This document shows, piece by piece, positions 34,020 to 47,249 of a stretch of 64,000 nt of DNA. The DNA is from Clitoria ternatea (Eukaryota > Streptophyta > Magnoliopsida > Fabales > Fabaceae). Numbering within the stretch: position 1 is the stretch's first letter; each line of letters opens with the position of its first letter. The notes under the pieces were generated by a model. That model worked only from the letters and a program-made list of their open reading frames with translations. It was not told the DNA's origin and made no database searches. The stretch is from positions 39,580,501 through 39,644,500 of the forward strand of contig CM075671.1 in the NCBI GenBank assembly GCA_037962975.1. The letters are read 5' to 3'. The position numbers were made by a program, and so were the translations under genes.

Positions 34020-36998
34020 ATGGCACGCCAAAATAACAATCACGTGATGGAGAATCTTCTTACCAGAATTGTAGAGGTAATAGAACGACAAGAGTTACCT
34101 CATGCTTCTGCCATATAAGGATTAGCTGATTTTCAAAGGAACAATCCTACGCAGTTCAAAGGAGGCTTCAATCCAGAAGGAGCACAACTATGGATTGAAC
34201 ACCTTGAAAAGATTTTTGCCGCTATGCGATGTTCTGATGAGGATTGTGTAACCTTTGCTGTCTTCATGCTAGTTGGAGAAGCAGAACACTGGTGGACTCA
34301 TGCTAGAGTCAGACTAGCTACTGATGGGCATATCATTACTTGGGGACGATTCAGGACGGAGTTTCTCGCCAAATACTTCCCCGAAGACATAAGGAGGCAA
34401 AAGGAGCAGGAATTCTTTAATCTGAAACAAGGCAATATGACTGTTGGGGAGTACGCTGCTAAGTTTGATGAACTGGCAAAATGTTGTCCCTACTACACTC
34501 ACATGGGAGAAGCGTCAAGATGTGCAAAGTTTGAAGCAGGGCTACGACATGAGATTCGTCAAGCCATATGTTGTCAACAAATTACACAATTCACTACTTT
34601 GGTTGACAGATGCCGCATCTTTGAAAATACCTCTAATCTTCGACGACCTGGAGCGTCTAATCATGGGCCAGAGCGACGTATGCCAGAACGACAGCAAAGA
34701 AGGGATTTTCGAGCAGATCAGCCATATTTCCGATCTTTCAACTCAGCCAACCGAATTCCTCCTAAAGGTCAGGAGAACCAAAGTGGTAGAAACTGCACAA
34801 TTTATGGACGGATTGGACATCGTGATGTTGACTGTTGGTACAGGAATAAAAATAACCAACAACAAGTAACTCAAGGACAGGCAGTACGACCAACAGGTCA
34901 AGGAAGTGGAGGATCTACTGCAAATGTCTCTACCAACAATGTCCCAAGGATGCAAAATATTCACCGCGGCAACAATTTCAATCAGAACAATAATCCAAGA
35001 AGGCCCGGAAATAACTCTACTGGAAGACCAGGAGGAAATGCCAGAGTTTTTACCATGAATGGTGCAGAGGTATCACAAGAGAACGATCTTGTGCAAGGTA
35101 CATGCTTTATAGGAAGTACTCTATTAAATGTATTATATGATTCTGGAGCCACTCATTCTTTCATATCTGAGAATTGTGTAAAACATTTAAAGCTTCCTAC
35201 AACCTCTCTGCCCTATCAAATGATTGTCACAACTGCCGCCAATAAGCCCATTTGCTCTACTTGCATATGTCTAGAATGTCCTCTCAACATCGAAGGGAAA
35301 GCTTATCAGGTAGATCTGATATGTTTACCTTTGATTGATCTAGACATTGTTCTAGGGATGAATTGGCTTGCTGCCAATCATATTCTGATTGACTGTCATA
35401 ATAGATCCATCTCTCACGGGTCTACTACATCTGAACGTGATCAAGTCACTGATTCTTGCCTTATTAGCTCAGAAAAGGTAATCTCAAAAGAAGTCCAACT
35501 ATACATGATCCTTACTGAAACTGAAAGTAAGGCCACTTCTCAACTTGAACAGATTCCTGTTGTTCAAGAATTTCCAGAAGTATTCCCTGAGGACATACGA
35601 GAGCTACCTCCAGAGCGAGAAGTCGAATTCAGCATTGATATTATACCGGGCGTGGGACCAATCTCTATTGCTCCTTACCGGATGTCACCCAAGGAACTCA
35701 GTGAGCTCAAAGAGCAATTAGAAGAACTTCTAGAGAAAGGAATGATTAGACCCAGTGTCTCACCTTGGGGAGCACCAGTTCTTCTAGTCAAAAAGAAGGA
35801 TGGCAGTATGCGGTTATGTGTTGACTATCGTCAGTTAAATAAAGCTACGATCAAGAACCGATACCCTCTCCCAAGAATTGATGATTTGATGGACCAATTA
35901 CGAGGAGCCACTATCTTCTCGAAGATTGATCTGCGATCAGGCTATCATCAAATCAGAGTGAAGAAAGAGGATGTACCCAAAACAGCATTCAGAACACGAT
36001 ATGGGCACTATGAGTATCTTGTTATGCCTTTTGGAGTCATAATTGCACCTGCAGTCTTTATGGGATACATGAATCGAATCTTCCATGAGTACTTAGACAA
36101 ATTCGTGGTTGTATTCATTGACGATATTCTCGTCTACTCCAAGAACCATGAGGAACACGAGGTTCGAATTATTCTGAACACTTTGCGTGCAAGGCAATTG
36201 TACGCCAAGTTTTCAAAATGTGAATTCTGGTTGACAGAAGTGAAATTCTTAGGACATGTCATCTCTAAGGAAGGAATTGCTGTGGATCCTACAAAGGTAG
36301 AAGCTGTACTAAATTGGGAACAACCTAAGAATGTGACGGAAATCCGCAGTTTCCTTGGACTGGCTGGATATTATCGTCGATTCATCGAGAATTTCTCTCG
36401 AATTGCAGCACCTTTAACTAAGCTGACTCGTAAAGATCAACCATTCGAATGGACTGACAAATGCGAAAGCAGTTTTACGGAGTTACGCCAACGACTCACT
36501 AGTGCACCTGTCTTGATTTTGCCAGATCCTGCCAAGCCATATGAAGTGTATTGTGATGCGTCAAAACAAGGACTAGGATGTGTCCTAATGCAAGAAAGAA
36601 GGGTTGTTGCTTATGCTTCAAGACAGCTAAGAACGCATGAAGTTAATTATCCTACACATGACTTGGAATTAGCTGCAGTTGTGTTTGCCTTGAAAATCTG
36701 GAGACACTACTTGTATGGTACATACTTCGAAGTCTTCAGTGATCATAAGAGCTTGAAGTATCTATTCGACCAGAAGGAGTTGAATATGCGACAACGTAGG
36801 TGGATGGAATTTATCAAAGATTATGATTTTGAACTCCGATATCATCCTGGAAAAGCTAATGTAGTAGCTGATGCACTCAGCCGAAAGGCCCTACGTCTAT
36901 CATATATGATGACAAAGGAGTTGGAATTGATAGAACAGTTTCGCGATTTGAATCTAGCAGTAACACCAAAAGGGGAAGCCTTATGGTTGGAATGCTAA
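34020..36998 (+). pseudogene. Tekay gag, protease, RT and RNase H
   Basis: The natural start is ATG 34020 (MARQNNNHVMENLL). A TAA at 34116-34118 (codon 33) interrupts it, after which the frame is open to 36998. Gag: FKGGFNPEGAQLWIEHLEKI, EHWWTHARVRL, VGEYAAKFDELAKCCP. The zinc knuckle near 34790 reads CTIYGRIGHRDVDC, so its second Cys is Tyr. Protease: LYDSGATHSFIS with the Asp at 35139. RT: VSPWGAPVLLVKKKDGSMRL, KIDLRSGYHQIRV, and FIDDILVYS at 36114 with catalytic DD intact. RNase H: VYCDASKQGLGCVL, HDLELAAVVFALKIWRHYLY, FSDHKSLKYLF and VVADALSRK. At about 36985-36998 a one-base frameshift cuts RNase H from integrase. Confidence 0.93.
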
Positions 36999-38440
36999 GA
37001 ATCTCCAATGATTTCTTGGAACAAATCAAAGAAGCTCAAGCCAATGACCAGGAATTACAAGATCTAGCAGAAAAGATAAAAGAAGGAGTCTCAGAGTTTA
37101 GCAAAGATGAACATGGAGTGATCAAGTATCAACAGAGACTCTATATTCCAGTCAACACAGATCTTAAGAGATCTATCCTGGATGAAGCACACAAAAGTAA
37201 GTACAGTATCCACCCAGGATCAACCAAGATGTACCAGGACTTGAAGAAATTATTCTGGTGGCAAGGAATGAAAAGGGATATCGCTGAGTACGTAACAGCT
37301 TGCCTGATGTGTCAGAAAGTAAAGGCGGAACAACAACGTCTAAGTGGGACCCTTCATCCTTTAGATATTCCAAAATGGAAATGGGATGAGATTGCTATAG
37401 ACTTCGTGAGTGGATTTCCCAGAACATCAGCTGGATATGATGCTATTTGGGTAATCGTGGATCGATTAACAAAAACCGCTCACTTGATTCCTGTCAATAT
37501 GAAGTATTCTCTAGAAAAACTCACCCAGATCTATATCAAGGAAATTGTACGATTACATGGAACTCCCACTGCGATTGTGTCCGATCGAGATCCTCGTTTC
37601 ACATCACAGTTTTGGAAGAGCCTGCAACAAGCTCTAGGAACTCGTCTAAAGTTAAGTTCCGCATAACACCCACAGACAGACGGACAATCAGAAAGGACAA
37701 TCAAGACTCTTGAAGATTTATTGCGTCTTTGTGTCTTGGAACATGGAGGAAGTTAGCAAGAATATCTTCCACTTATCGAGTTCACTTACAACAACAGTTA
37801 TCATGCAAGCATCGGAATGGCCCCCTATGAAGCTTTATATGGGAGAAAATGTCGTACACCTTTATGTTGGTACGAGACTGGTGAAAAGACAATAATTGGA
37901 CCAGAGATTGTTCAGAAGACAACAGAACAAGTTCAGAGGATTCAAATGGCAATGAAGGCTTCGCAAGATAGACAAAAGAGTTACTATGACAAAAATCGGA
38001 AGCCAACAGAATTTGAAGAAGGTGATCATGTATTTCTCAAAGTTACCCCTACCACTGGAGTAGGAAGAGCTTTGAAGGCCAAGAAGTTAAGCCCCAGATA
38101 CGTAGGACCCTATCAGATTCTGCAGAAGATAGGAACTCATGCGTACCGCATTGCTCTGCCACCCGAGCTGACAAACCTTCACAATGTCTTTCATGTCTCT
38201 CAACTCCGCAAATATGTACCAAGCCCTGATCATGTTCTAAGTCCCGATCAATTTGTTCTGAAAGAAAATCTTACCTTTGAAGCATCGCCGGTTAAGATTG
38301 CTGACCGACGTCTCAAACAGCTAAGAGGCAAAGAAATCCCTTTGGTCAAGGTAGTTTGGAGTCAGACAGATGATGGGGATGCTACTTGGGAAATTGAGGA
38401 GAAGATGAGAGAATTGTACCCTCAATTATTCCAACTTTGA
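36983..38440 (+). pseudogene. Tekay integrase with C-terminal chromodomain
   Basis: The zinc-binding part is intact: HKSKYSIHPGSTKMYQDL and CLMCQKVKAEQ supply the HHCC residues. Catalytic core: WKWDEIAIDFVSGFPR (Asp), IVSDRDPRFTSQFW (Asp) and, past a TAA at 37664, the Glu-containing DGQSERTIKTLEDLL. A TAG lies near 37753, then YHASIGMAPYEALYGRKCRT and the integrase C-terminus (GPYQILQKIGTHAYRIALPP and LHNVFHVSQLRKYVP). The last ~50 residues (LKQLRGKEIPLVKVVWSQT to ATWEIEEKMRELYPQLF) have the chromodomain pattern of Tekay elements, thought to steer insertion to marked chromatin. The frame ends at TGA 38438. Confidence 0.93.
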
Positions 38441-38459
38441 ATTTCGGGACGAAATTCCT

Positions 38460-38474
38460 AAAAGGGGAGGAGAA
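38460..38474 (+). other. Tekay polypurine tract
   Basis: AAAAGGGGAGGAGAA directly before the TG of the 3' LTR, the expected plus-strand primer. Confidence 0.95.
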
Positions 38475-41400
38475 TGTAACATCCCTCTTTTTAGAAGCCA
38501 TTTTTACCCTTGTAAATTTTAATTATGGGGAGTTTGTAAGCAAGAATAAGTCAATATATATACCCTGTTGATGGTCTGTAGTACCTCAAAAATGTCATTT
38601 TTGCACATAATAATAGAATTTATATGGAATATTAGTGAAATTATGCAAAAACCAAGTGAAAAGGGCTCTGTTCCGAGTAACAGAGAAGAATTCCGAGTGA
38701 ATGATCAGAAATTCTGAGTGGAGGAGAAAAATCCGAGTGAAAACATCATAGAAAGGCTCGGTTCCGAGTTGAATGCTTCCTTTTCTGAAAGAGACTACAC
38801 CAATTGGAGTATTCCGAGTGAAAGAATGTATAAATACTCATGTTTATGTTGATTTGATGCTTCCTGCCGATTGGAGTGTGTTGTGGAATCAATTGAGAAG
38901 GATTCCGAACGGTTTCCTATGTATTTGCTTAGGAAACCGAGTGGAAAATGGTGGAGGGAGCCAATTCCGAGTGAGATACACTTCACTGGACCAAAACCGA
39001 GTGAGACTCGTACGTGTATGCCTTGTTCCGAAAGCTAATGGTTGAAATAAACCTTAATTGGAAATATAATTGAAGAAATTGGCCTAAACCGAGTGAATAA
39101 AGTGAGGAAGACTCGGATTTCCGAGTGAAGATTCTGAGAAAGAGAGGACTCGGTCTGAAGAGGTATTACCGAGTGAGAAACCGAGTGCCTGAGTCGGTTC
39201 AAAGGAATTCCGAGTGAAGAATTGAAGCTTCGCTCAAGCGAACCTTGCAATTATTGACTCGGAAGTGAGAATTCCAGTCGGTATAGTTGTTAACCGAGTA
39301 TAATTTCACTCGGTATTCAGTGACAGAAGTGCGTATTGACTTCAATTTTGTCTTTTAATGATATTTAAATTCAATCGTGCGCATTATGGATAGTGGACGA
39401 CCAGAAATGGGCACTGACTCAGAATATATCTTTATTTAATCCCTAGTGACCCTTCCATTAGCAATCCACTAACAGCCCACTCAGAAAAGCTGTCCCCACT
39501 TGTTTTCCCACTCACTTCCTCCCTATTTAAACCAGCTTAAGGTTCTCAGAACTCATACCCACACACGACACAAACACCTTCATCACTGTCCTTCCCAGCA
39601 AGCTTCTTTCCCTCTCTTTTCCCTTCTGTTTCACTCGGAACTTGTGCAGGACAGTGAAGGGAACCTCTTTCTTTCCATCCAGGAACTTCATTGAGGTAAG
39701 GGGGTATATTCTTGGGTGCCTTGTGGGAAAACCGAGTGAAGGACAGATTCAGTGTGTATGAATTAAATGCTTTAAATTGTTATCTGTATATGCATGTATA
39801 TATATATATATATATATCTGTTACCGAGTGTATATAATCAGTGATGAATTGTGAAATGATATGTACTTATTGGACTGAAAATACTAAGAATCATGGGTAC
39901 CGTGTGATTTCCAGTGAAAATTACGAATAGAAGATGGATTAATGATAACAGGTTCTGTTTTATGTTAATCCGACCGGTTTTACACCTATAACAACTCGGT
40001 TTTGCTTAGTTTCAATCGGATTCAACCTTAACTGAATGTATTTCATTCTGATAGAACAATTTTTCAGTCGGAAAACATCATATTTCACTCGGAAAACACT
40101 CTATTGCTCTCGGACAGTAGCTTCCCAGTCTTATTTCACTCGGCAAACACTTTATTTTACTCAACAAGCAGTTATTCAACTCGGATTTGTTTTATTTCAT
40201 TCAGACAGAACTCTTTTCAACTAATTTCACTCGGTAAACTCATGTTTCACTCGGAACTTATCTTATTTTTACTCAGAAAACTCTTTTCCTACTGATTCCA
40301 CTCGGAATCATACTTGATTTCATTCAGGAACTCATTTTCACTCAGAATTTAAGTAGCTTCACTCATGAAAACCTTTTCCAGTGATTTTAACTCGGTAAAC
40401 CCTTAATTTCACTCAGAAAACTCCTTTTAGTTTAATTTCACTCAGAATATATAGTTAAATTAACTCAGAAAACTCTTATCAACCTGATTCCACTCGGAAT
40501 CAGGATTATTTCATTTGGATTTACTTTACTCATAGGTTTTCTAGTCAGCAGAATGATTTTTCACTCGGAAATTATATAAATTTTACTCAGAAACCTTTCT
40601 GCTCAACACTTTTAACTAGGAAAAATATTTTTAACTTCCCTGAGAAAACTTTTAACCTGATCTCACTCGGATTGATGCTTATTTTATTCAGAAACTCACT
40701 TCAGCCTGAATTTACTCGGTATCTAAACTCATTTCACCCAGAAAATTCATTTTTCACTCGGAACAGACTTATTTTACTCGGATAATTCAGTTTCACTCGG
40801 TATTCAACTCATCTCACTCGGCAAACTCAATTTCTCACTCAGTATTAAACCTATTTTTCTCAAAAAGTTTGGAAATCAACATTTCTACTCGGATATAATT
40901 TATTTTAATCGGAAAAATCATTTCCACTCGGAATTAGACCTGTTTCAGTCGGAAAACAGCCTTCCAGTACAATTCCACTCGGATTTTTAGCCAGATCGCT
41001 TGGAGAACCCTTCTCTGTATGATTCCACTCGGAATCATACTCATTTCACTCGGATTTACCCCTGTTCCACTCGGAAAACTCTGTTTTTAGTGTTTTTCAC
41101 TTGAATTTTCAATTGGAAACTAATCTTCAATACTTTTTAAGTTATTGGTAAGTTATAATTATCATTCTTATTCTATTATTATCATTATTTATTGTTAAAC
41201 TTAATATTGTTATCATTATTATTAGTTTTATTATTATTATACATTGTTAACATCTAAATTATGCGTAATTACATAAAGAATATATTATTTTACTCTTTAT
41301 GAAAGAATATATATAATAGATATATTTCTAAAAAAATAATAAACGAATATCTTACAAGGTTTAAATGATTGACGAAATTCAAAGAACTTGAGAATGATAT

Positions 41401-42454
41401 GATGAGACTGGAAACACATAAGATACCCAGGGATCTAATGATAAAAATAAATGCATTTCGCATCATGAAAATATTTTTGAAGAAGAAAAACCTCTAGAGC
41501 ATACACTTGGTACAGTGGAGGACACTCACGTTCGATCTCCATGAAGAATCTTGGGAGTACAACTGGAACGGCAACCCAATGGCATCAGAGTCGCGCCTGA
41601 TAGCCGGGTGAGACGATGCAATTCTAGTGTACTTTGACTAAATGACAGAGTGTAACTATGATCGTAGGGATCCAAGTTCCAAAAATATTTAAATCAATGA
41701 TGAGAACCAATGAGTTCATTTGTACCACATGGAACTTGGGCGGACCCTGATCGCTCTAGATGATTGGAATGGTGATATTCCAAAGAATGAGAAGAAGATG
41801 AAACGATTTATTGGGCCCACATGCATCATGAGACTTAACCAAAGATAAATCATAATAAATCCGAACTCATGCATTCATTACAGCATATTTGATTGTTATA
41901 ATTGTGAATATGTTATATGTACGATTTATTTCATGGTAATATGCTTGATTGTTATAATTGTGAACATGCTAAATATACGATTATGTGATGACAACATGTT
42001 TGATTGTTATAAATATGCTAAATGTATGATCTATGTGACATTGTATGTTAACTGGATTATGTCCGCACCGGATGAACCAATCAGGGTCTTGGGTTATACT
42101 CACCCTTACTGTTGACCATTTTTCAGAGGAATTAGAAACTCAAGAACCCGAGTGTGAAGATCAGCAATACGCTGAACCCATTGAGAACAATCATTAAGGA
42201 TAGAATATTTGTTATTAATAATCAGACACCGGATGACTGTATAATATTTAAGGGTGCCTGCGTGCCCCATTCTGTTAAGAGTACAATTTCTTACAGTTTG
42301 TGAATGACTATGTGATATATACAATATTGCTTCCACTGATCTGCCAAGTATTTATAAAAAAAAAATATTCACTTTTTCTGAAAACTGTTAACACTCTCAG
42401 TTAAATAGGATGAACCTACAAAAGGATTTGTCTTATCTAACCGAGGGTGTTACA
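38475..42454 (+). repeat. Tekay 3' LTR, 3980 bp
   Basis: Near-identical copy of 29863-33838. Differences I noticed include a longer (TA)n run near 39797, one extra A near 42362, one fewer C near 39497, and about 34 substitutions. About a dozen of these are changes of CG to TG or CA, mostly inside the CACTCGG word. Confidence 0.97.
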
Positions 42455-43630
42455 GGTAACATTGGTAAAAACTCTTCTACTTCGATAAATGATGTATTAT
42501 ATGTTGAAGGACTTAAACATAACTTGCTTAGTATTAATCAATTATGTGATAAAGGATATAAAATTTTTTTGAATCAAATTGTTGCATTATTGAAAATAAG
42601 CTAAACAAGGAAGTAAAGTTAATTGGTCAAAGAATCGATAATATTTACATGATTAATCTTGATTGTCTTGCTTCAAATGATGTGCAATGCTTCGTAACTA
42701 AAGCAGATGAATCATGGCTATGGCATAGAAGAATTGCTCACATTCACATAAATCATTTAAATAAACTTGTTTCTAAAGATCTAGTAATTGGATTACCAAA
42801 GCTTAAATTTGAAAACAAATTTTGTGACGCATGCCAAAAAGGAAAACAAGTGAAGGTCTCTTTTCAAGCTAAAAATGTTGTTTCAACTAATAGACCTTTA
42901 CAACTTTTACACATGGACTTGTTTGGACCTTCTAGGGTCAAAAGCTTTGGTGGCAATTATTATGGACTTGTGATTGTTGATGACTATTCTAGATATACAT
43001 GGACATTTTTTCTTACTCATAAAAATAAAGCATATCAAGCATTTAAGAAACTTGCCAAGATTATCTAAAATGAATGAAATTTAAAAATCGCATCCATATA
43101 AACCGATCATGGGGGAGAATTTAAAAATGAACCTTTTGAAAAATTTTGTGAAAAATATGGCATTGAACATGATTTTTCGGCTCCAAGAACTCCACAACAA
43201 AATGGAGTTATTGAAAGGAAAAATTGATCTTTAGCGGAGCTCGCAAGAACTATGTTGAATGAAAGTAATATTGCAAAACATTTTTGGGCCGATGCGGTAA
43301 ATACCGCTTGTCATGTAATGAATAGATGTTTGATTAGGCTTATATTAAAAAAAACCCTATGAGCTTTACAAAGGAAGAAAACCAAATATTTCTTATTTTC
43401 ACGTGTTTGGATGCAAATGCTTTGCTTTAAACAATGGAAAGGATAATCTTGGTAAATTCGATGTAAAATCTGATGAAGCAATATTTCTGGGTTATTCATC
43501 AACTAGTAAAGCTTATCGACTCTTTAACAAACGAACTTGTACAATTGAAGAGTCCATACATGTTAAATTTGATGAACTTAACCAAAATCCTTTGAGAAAG
43601 GAAGTTGATGATCTTGTAGGTACTTTCTAA
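42455..43630 (+). pseudogene. SIRE protease end and integrase
   Basis: Resumes the SIRE polyprotein right after the Tekay target duplication: DVLYVEGLKHNLLSINQLCD (end of protease) and a TAA near 42601. Integrase then reads from 42649: WLWHRRIAHIHINHLNKL and FCDACQKGKQ give the HHCC zinc site, LLHMDLFGPSRVKSFGG the first Asp, and VDDYSRYTWTFF follows. Stops begin at 43066. TDHGGEF (second Asp) and APRTPQQNGVIERKN (Glu) lie near 43100-43220, then FWADAVNTACHVMNR. From 43403 the frame is FGCKCFALNNGKDNLGKFD and FLGYSSTSKAYRLFNKRT, up to TAA at 43628. Several frame changes show decay. Confidence 0.9.
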
Positions 43631-43633
43631 GAG

Positions 43634-45327
43634 ATGACCTTAAAAAATAAAGAAGAGATCAAAGAAGACCCAATCCAAAGCAAGGAGCCTCAACAAAAGG
43701 ATTGGATCACATCAAAAGACCATCCCTTAGAAAATGTCATAGGTGAATTAACCAAATGTGTAAGTACTCATAATGCCATTAGAAATGCATGTAATCATCT
43801 AGCATTTGTATCACAAATTGAACCCAAAAATATTGATGAAGCTATTATTAATGAATATTGGATGTTGGCTATGCAAGAGGCATTAAATCAATTTGAAAGA
43901 AACCAAGTTTGGGAACTTGTAATAAAACCCAATGATCATCAAATAATAGGTACCAAATGGGTTTTTAGAAATAAGCTTGATGAAAATGGAATAATAACTA
44001 GAAATAAAGCTAGGTTAGTGGCTAAGGGATATAACCAAGAAGAAGGCATAGATTATGAGGAAACATATACACCCGTAGCTAGATTAGAAGCTATTAGATT
44101 ATTATTAGCCTATGTATGTTGTAAAGATTTCAAACTATATCAAATGGATGTCAAAAGTGCATTCTTGAATGGATATATTCAAGAAGAAATGTATGTTGAT
44201 CAACCTCCCGGTTTTGAAAACTACCAATTTCTAAATCATGTTTTCAAACTAAGAAAAGCATTATATGGTTTAAAGCAAGCTCCAAGAGCTTGGTATGAAA
44301 GATTGAGAAAGTTTCTTTTAGAAAATAATTTTGAAAGGGGAAAAGTTGATACTACACTATTTATCAAACACAAAAGAAATGACATACTTTTGGTACAAGT
44401 GTATGTGAATGATATTATATTTGGTGCTACTAATGAATCACTCTGCAAAGAGTTTGCTAAGATAATGCAGGATGAATTCGAGATGTCTATGATGGGAGAA
44501 CTCACATTCTTTCTTGGATTGTAAATCAAGCAAACTAGAGAAGGGACATTCATTAGCCAGTCCAAATATTACAAGGAATTACTTAGAAAATTCAACATGG
44601 ACAAGGCAAATGAAATTGCCACACCTATGAGCACATCATGCTACTTGGACAAGGATGAAAAAAGTAAAGATATTAAACTAACTAAGTATCGAGGTATGAT
44701 TGGATCTTTACTCTATCTAACCACAAGTAGACCAGACATAATGTTTGTTGTTTGTATGTATGCAAGATATCAGGCATGTCCTAAAAAATCATAGCTCACT
44801 ATTTTAAAATGGGTACTCAAAATGTTGGTTTATGGTATCCCAAAGGTGCTGAATGTATTCTTGTAGGATATTCTGATTCTAATTTTGCTGGTTGCAAATT
44901 AGATAGAAAAAGTACTAGTGGTACTTGTCATCTGCTCGGAAGTTCTCTTATTTCTTGGCATAGCAAGAAGCAAGTAAGTGTCGAGTTATCCACAGCTGAA
45001 GCAGAATATGTTGCAGCTGGGAGTTGCTGTGCTCAAATCCTATAAATGAGACAACAACTTCTTGATTTTGGTGTTATCTTAGACCAAATACCCATTAAGT
45101 GTGACAATAATAGCGCCATAAATATCTCTAAAAATCCTATTATGCACTCAAGGACTAAACCCATTGAAATCTGTCATCATTTTATTAGAGATCATGTTTT
45201 GAAAGGAGATTGTGTTCTTGAATATGTTGAAACTTTCAAACAATTGGTGGACATTTTTACTGAACCCCTTCCAAAAGAGCTATTTATAAACATTAGAAGA
45301 GAATTAGGTATTTTAGAAATTGTTTAA
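43634..45327 (+). pseudogene. SIRE reverse transcriptase and RNase H
   Basis: Open from 43634 to 44524: WMLAMQEALNQFERNQVWEL, GTKWVFRNKLDENGIITRNK, ARLVAKGYNQEEGIDYEETY, LYQMDVKSAFLNGYIQEEMY and RKALYGLKQAPRAWYERL are hallmark copia RT motifs. The active site reads YVNDIIF: codon 44408-44410 is AAT, so the first of the two catalytic Asp residues is Asn and RT should be dead. TAA at 44522 and a TAG near 44791 follow (TKYRGMIGSLLYLTTSRPDI between them). RNase H: GYSDSNFAGCKLDRKSTSGT, VELSTAEAEYVAAGSCCAQI, a TAA at 45043, then KCDNNSAINISKNPIMHSRT and LVDIFTEPLPKELF to TAA 45325. Confidence 0.92.
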
Positions 45328-46170
45328 TTGCACTTAAAAATTTATTTTCATTACTTTCAATTCTCTTAAAAATATTTTTACTCTTTGAATATATGTTTAC
45401 TTATACAAATCTTTAACTTAAAGATTTCAATTCTCTTATTCATTTCATAAAATTTTATTCCTTTAAACATATTTTGAACAAAATAATCTCTTATGCACCA
45501 CATGGATCTCAAAAACAAATGTCAAATGACCTTTGATTTTCTTGACTTTCTCATGAAACAAAATCATTGGCACTTGTAAAATTTTTGTTGGATTCATTTC
45601 CTTCGAAGCAATTTAAAGGGATTTGAATTCAAAGATTCAAATAGCATAATGCATTGTCCCTTGTCTCATATTCTTTGTCCCATTCAAGAATCTCTTCATT
45701 GCCAATGCATTCTCGTGACTTCCAGTAAAGTGATAAAGGTGCCTATTTCCTATGCAATTCACATGATTTTGTGAAGGCATAAGGACAAAAGTTGATTTCC
45801 CAAGCAATTATTCCCTTCTCTTGACCCAAACAGCATATGGAGCATGCAAACTTCACAAGATGAATCGATTCCTATATAGGTGAATCAATTCTCACGAGAA
45901 TTCATATCCAAAAAATTTGCTAAAACCGAAGGATGAATTGATTCCCCCTTTATCTTGAATCGATTCACATGTTACATCCTGGCCAATTTTTGCGAAATAA
46001 TGGAAGGTGAATCGATTTCTATGCTAGTGAATCGATTCCCACACGGAATCTTCTATAAATTGAATCTGATTCTCACAGTCTTGCCACAATACTTCGTATT
46101 TCTTATTTACAGTCTCTAAAAAAATCCCTCCAAACTCTCTATTTTTTCTCTTTTCTTTCCAAAAATCTTC
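45328..46170 (+). other. SIRE spacer with ATCGATTC words
   Basis: Non-coding linker between RNase H and the env-like ORF. At 45860-46042 it has six copies of GAATCGATTC or GAATTGATTC variants, the same word found in the SIRE LTR. No promoter or splice site stands out. Confidence 0.7.
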
Positions 46171-47249
46171 AAGGCTTCATCATCCCAAAACAGAAAGAAA
46201 AGAAGAGGAGATACGGGCTCTTCATCTTCAAATATCAATAACCCTCTAAGGTTCTTTGATAATCAAAAACAACTTGAGAAACACCTTGAAAAATATTCAG
46301 AAAAACTTCTCATAACCGCTCACTGGCAAGATATCCCTCTCTTCGACCACCATGATTTTCCTATACTAAATATCCTTAGACAACAAAATCTTATGGATTT
46401 CGTGGTGCTTGAAGAAAATTACATTTATCCTGAGTTGATTAAAGCCTTCTACTCAACCTTAAGGATCTCAAATGGGCGTTGCTTAGCCAAAATCAAAGGG
46501 GTAACTATCACCCTTGATGATAATGTTCTTCATCTGGTTGGAAAGCTTCCAATCAATAATGTTGATTTCTTTGGCATAGATCCTTCTCCTGATTAGGAAT
46601 ATAATTCCATTGATGCTCATGCTTTTCTTAATCTATCTTCTGTTTCCAAAAGCACCATTGGGGAGCTAAACATTAATCATCGTCTTCTCCACTACTTCTT
46701 GGTCAGGATCATTCTTCCTAAAGGGTCAAACAATGTTAGAGTAAGTGAGAACTAAACTCTTATTCTGTGGGCTATGCTCTATGAAAAAGAGATAAATTGG
46801 ATCAAACTTATTTGTAATCATATTATTGATTCCAAAAGCCTCACCAAACTTCCCTACGCTATTTTGATCACCAAGCTTTTCAAGCATTTTAATGTTGATC
46901 TCTCAAATGAAGTGAAAGAAGAAGTTGGATACAAAGGAAAAATTGGAAGCACTCATCTCTCCAAAATGGGTTGGTACATCCAAGATAATGCTTGGCAATA
47001 CTCACCCCACATGTACAAAGTAGTGATGATAATGACGGTCAACCTCAACAACAAGCATTTCCACCACCTTCTATAAATCCAAATGATGCTTTCTTCAATA
47101 GGTTGACCTCTCACATTGACACTTACTTTGATGCTATGAGTGCTCGTTTTGACACCATGGAGACTAATATGAATGCACATTTTATTCAAATTGAAGACAA
47201 CATGACTACTTATTACAATGAACTCTCTCAACAATTTTCTGAGTTCTGA
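46171..47249 (+). pseudogene. SIRE env-like / plant transposon-protein ORF
   Basis: The reading frame that begins at 46171 has AAG where a start ATG would be expected: the following codons read ASSSQNRKKRRGDTGSSSSN, a basic N-terminus usual for the family. Then RFFDNQKQLEKHLEKY, MDFVVLEENYIYPELIKAFY, VTITLDDNVLHLVGKLP, TAG at 46594, NHRLLHYFLVRIILPKG, a TAA near 46753, LILWAMLYEKEINW, KLPYAILITKLFKHFNVDLS, and a frameshift near 47000. The C-terminus is NPNDAFFNRLTSHIDTYFDA followed by a helical, coiled-coil-like end at TGA 47247. The pattern resembles the Athila env-like ORF at 5746-7047. Function unknown; no membrane segment seen. Confidence 0.75.

Larger units (their letters stand above)
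29863..42454 (+). mobile_element. Tekay-type chromovirus (Ty3/gypsy), complete, 12.6 kb
   Basis: LTRs of 3976 and 3980 bp in direct orientation, starting TGTAACATCCC and ending GAGGGTGTTACA, with GGTAA on both sides (29858-29862 and 42455-42459). Between them are PBS, gag, protease, RT, RNase H, integrase and a C-terminal chromodomain-like segment, then a purine tract. The chromodomain and ~4-kb LTRs fit the Tekay/Del branch. By eye the LTRs differ at about 35 positions, mostly transitions. The polyprotein has one frameshift and three nonsense codons, so this copy is probably dead although young. Confidence 0.97.
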
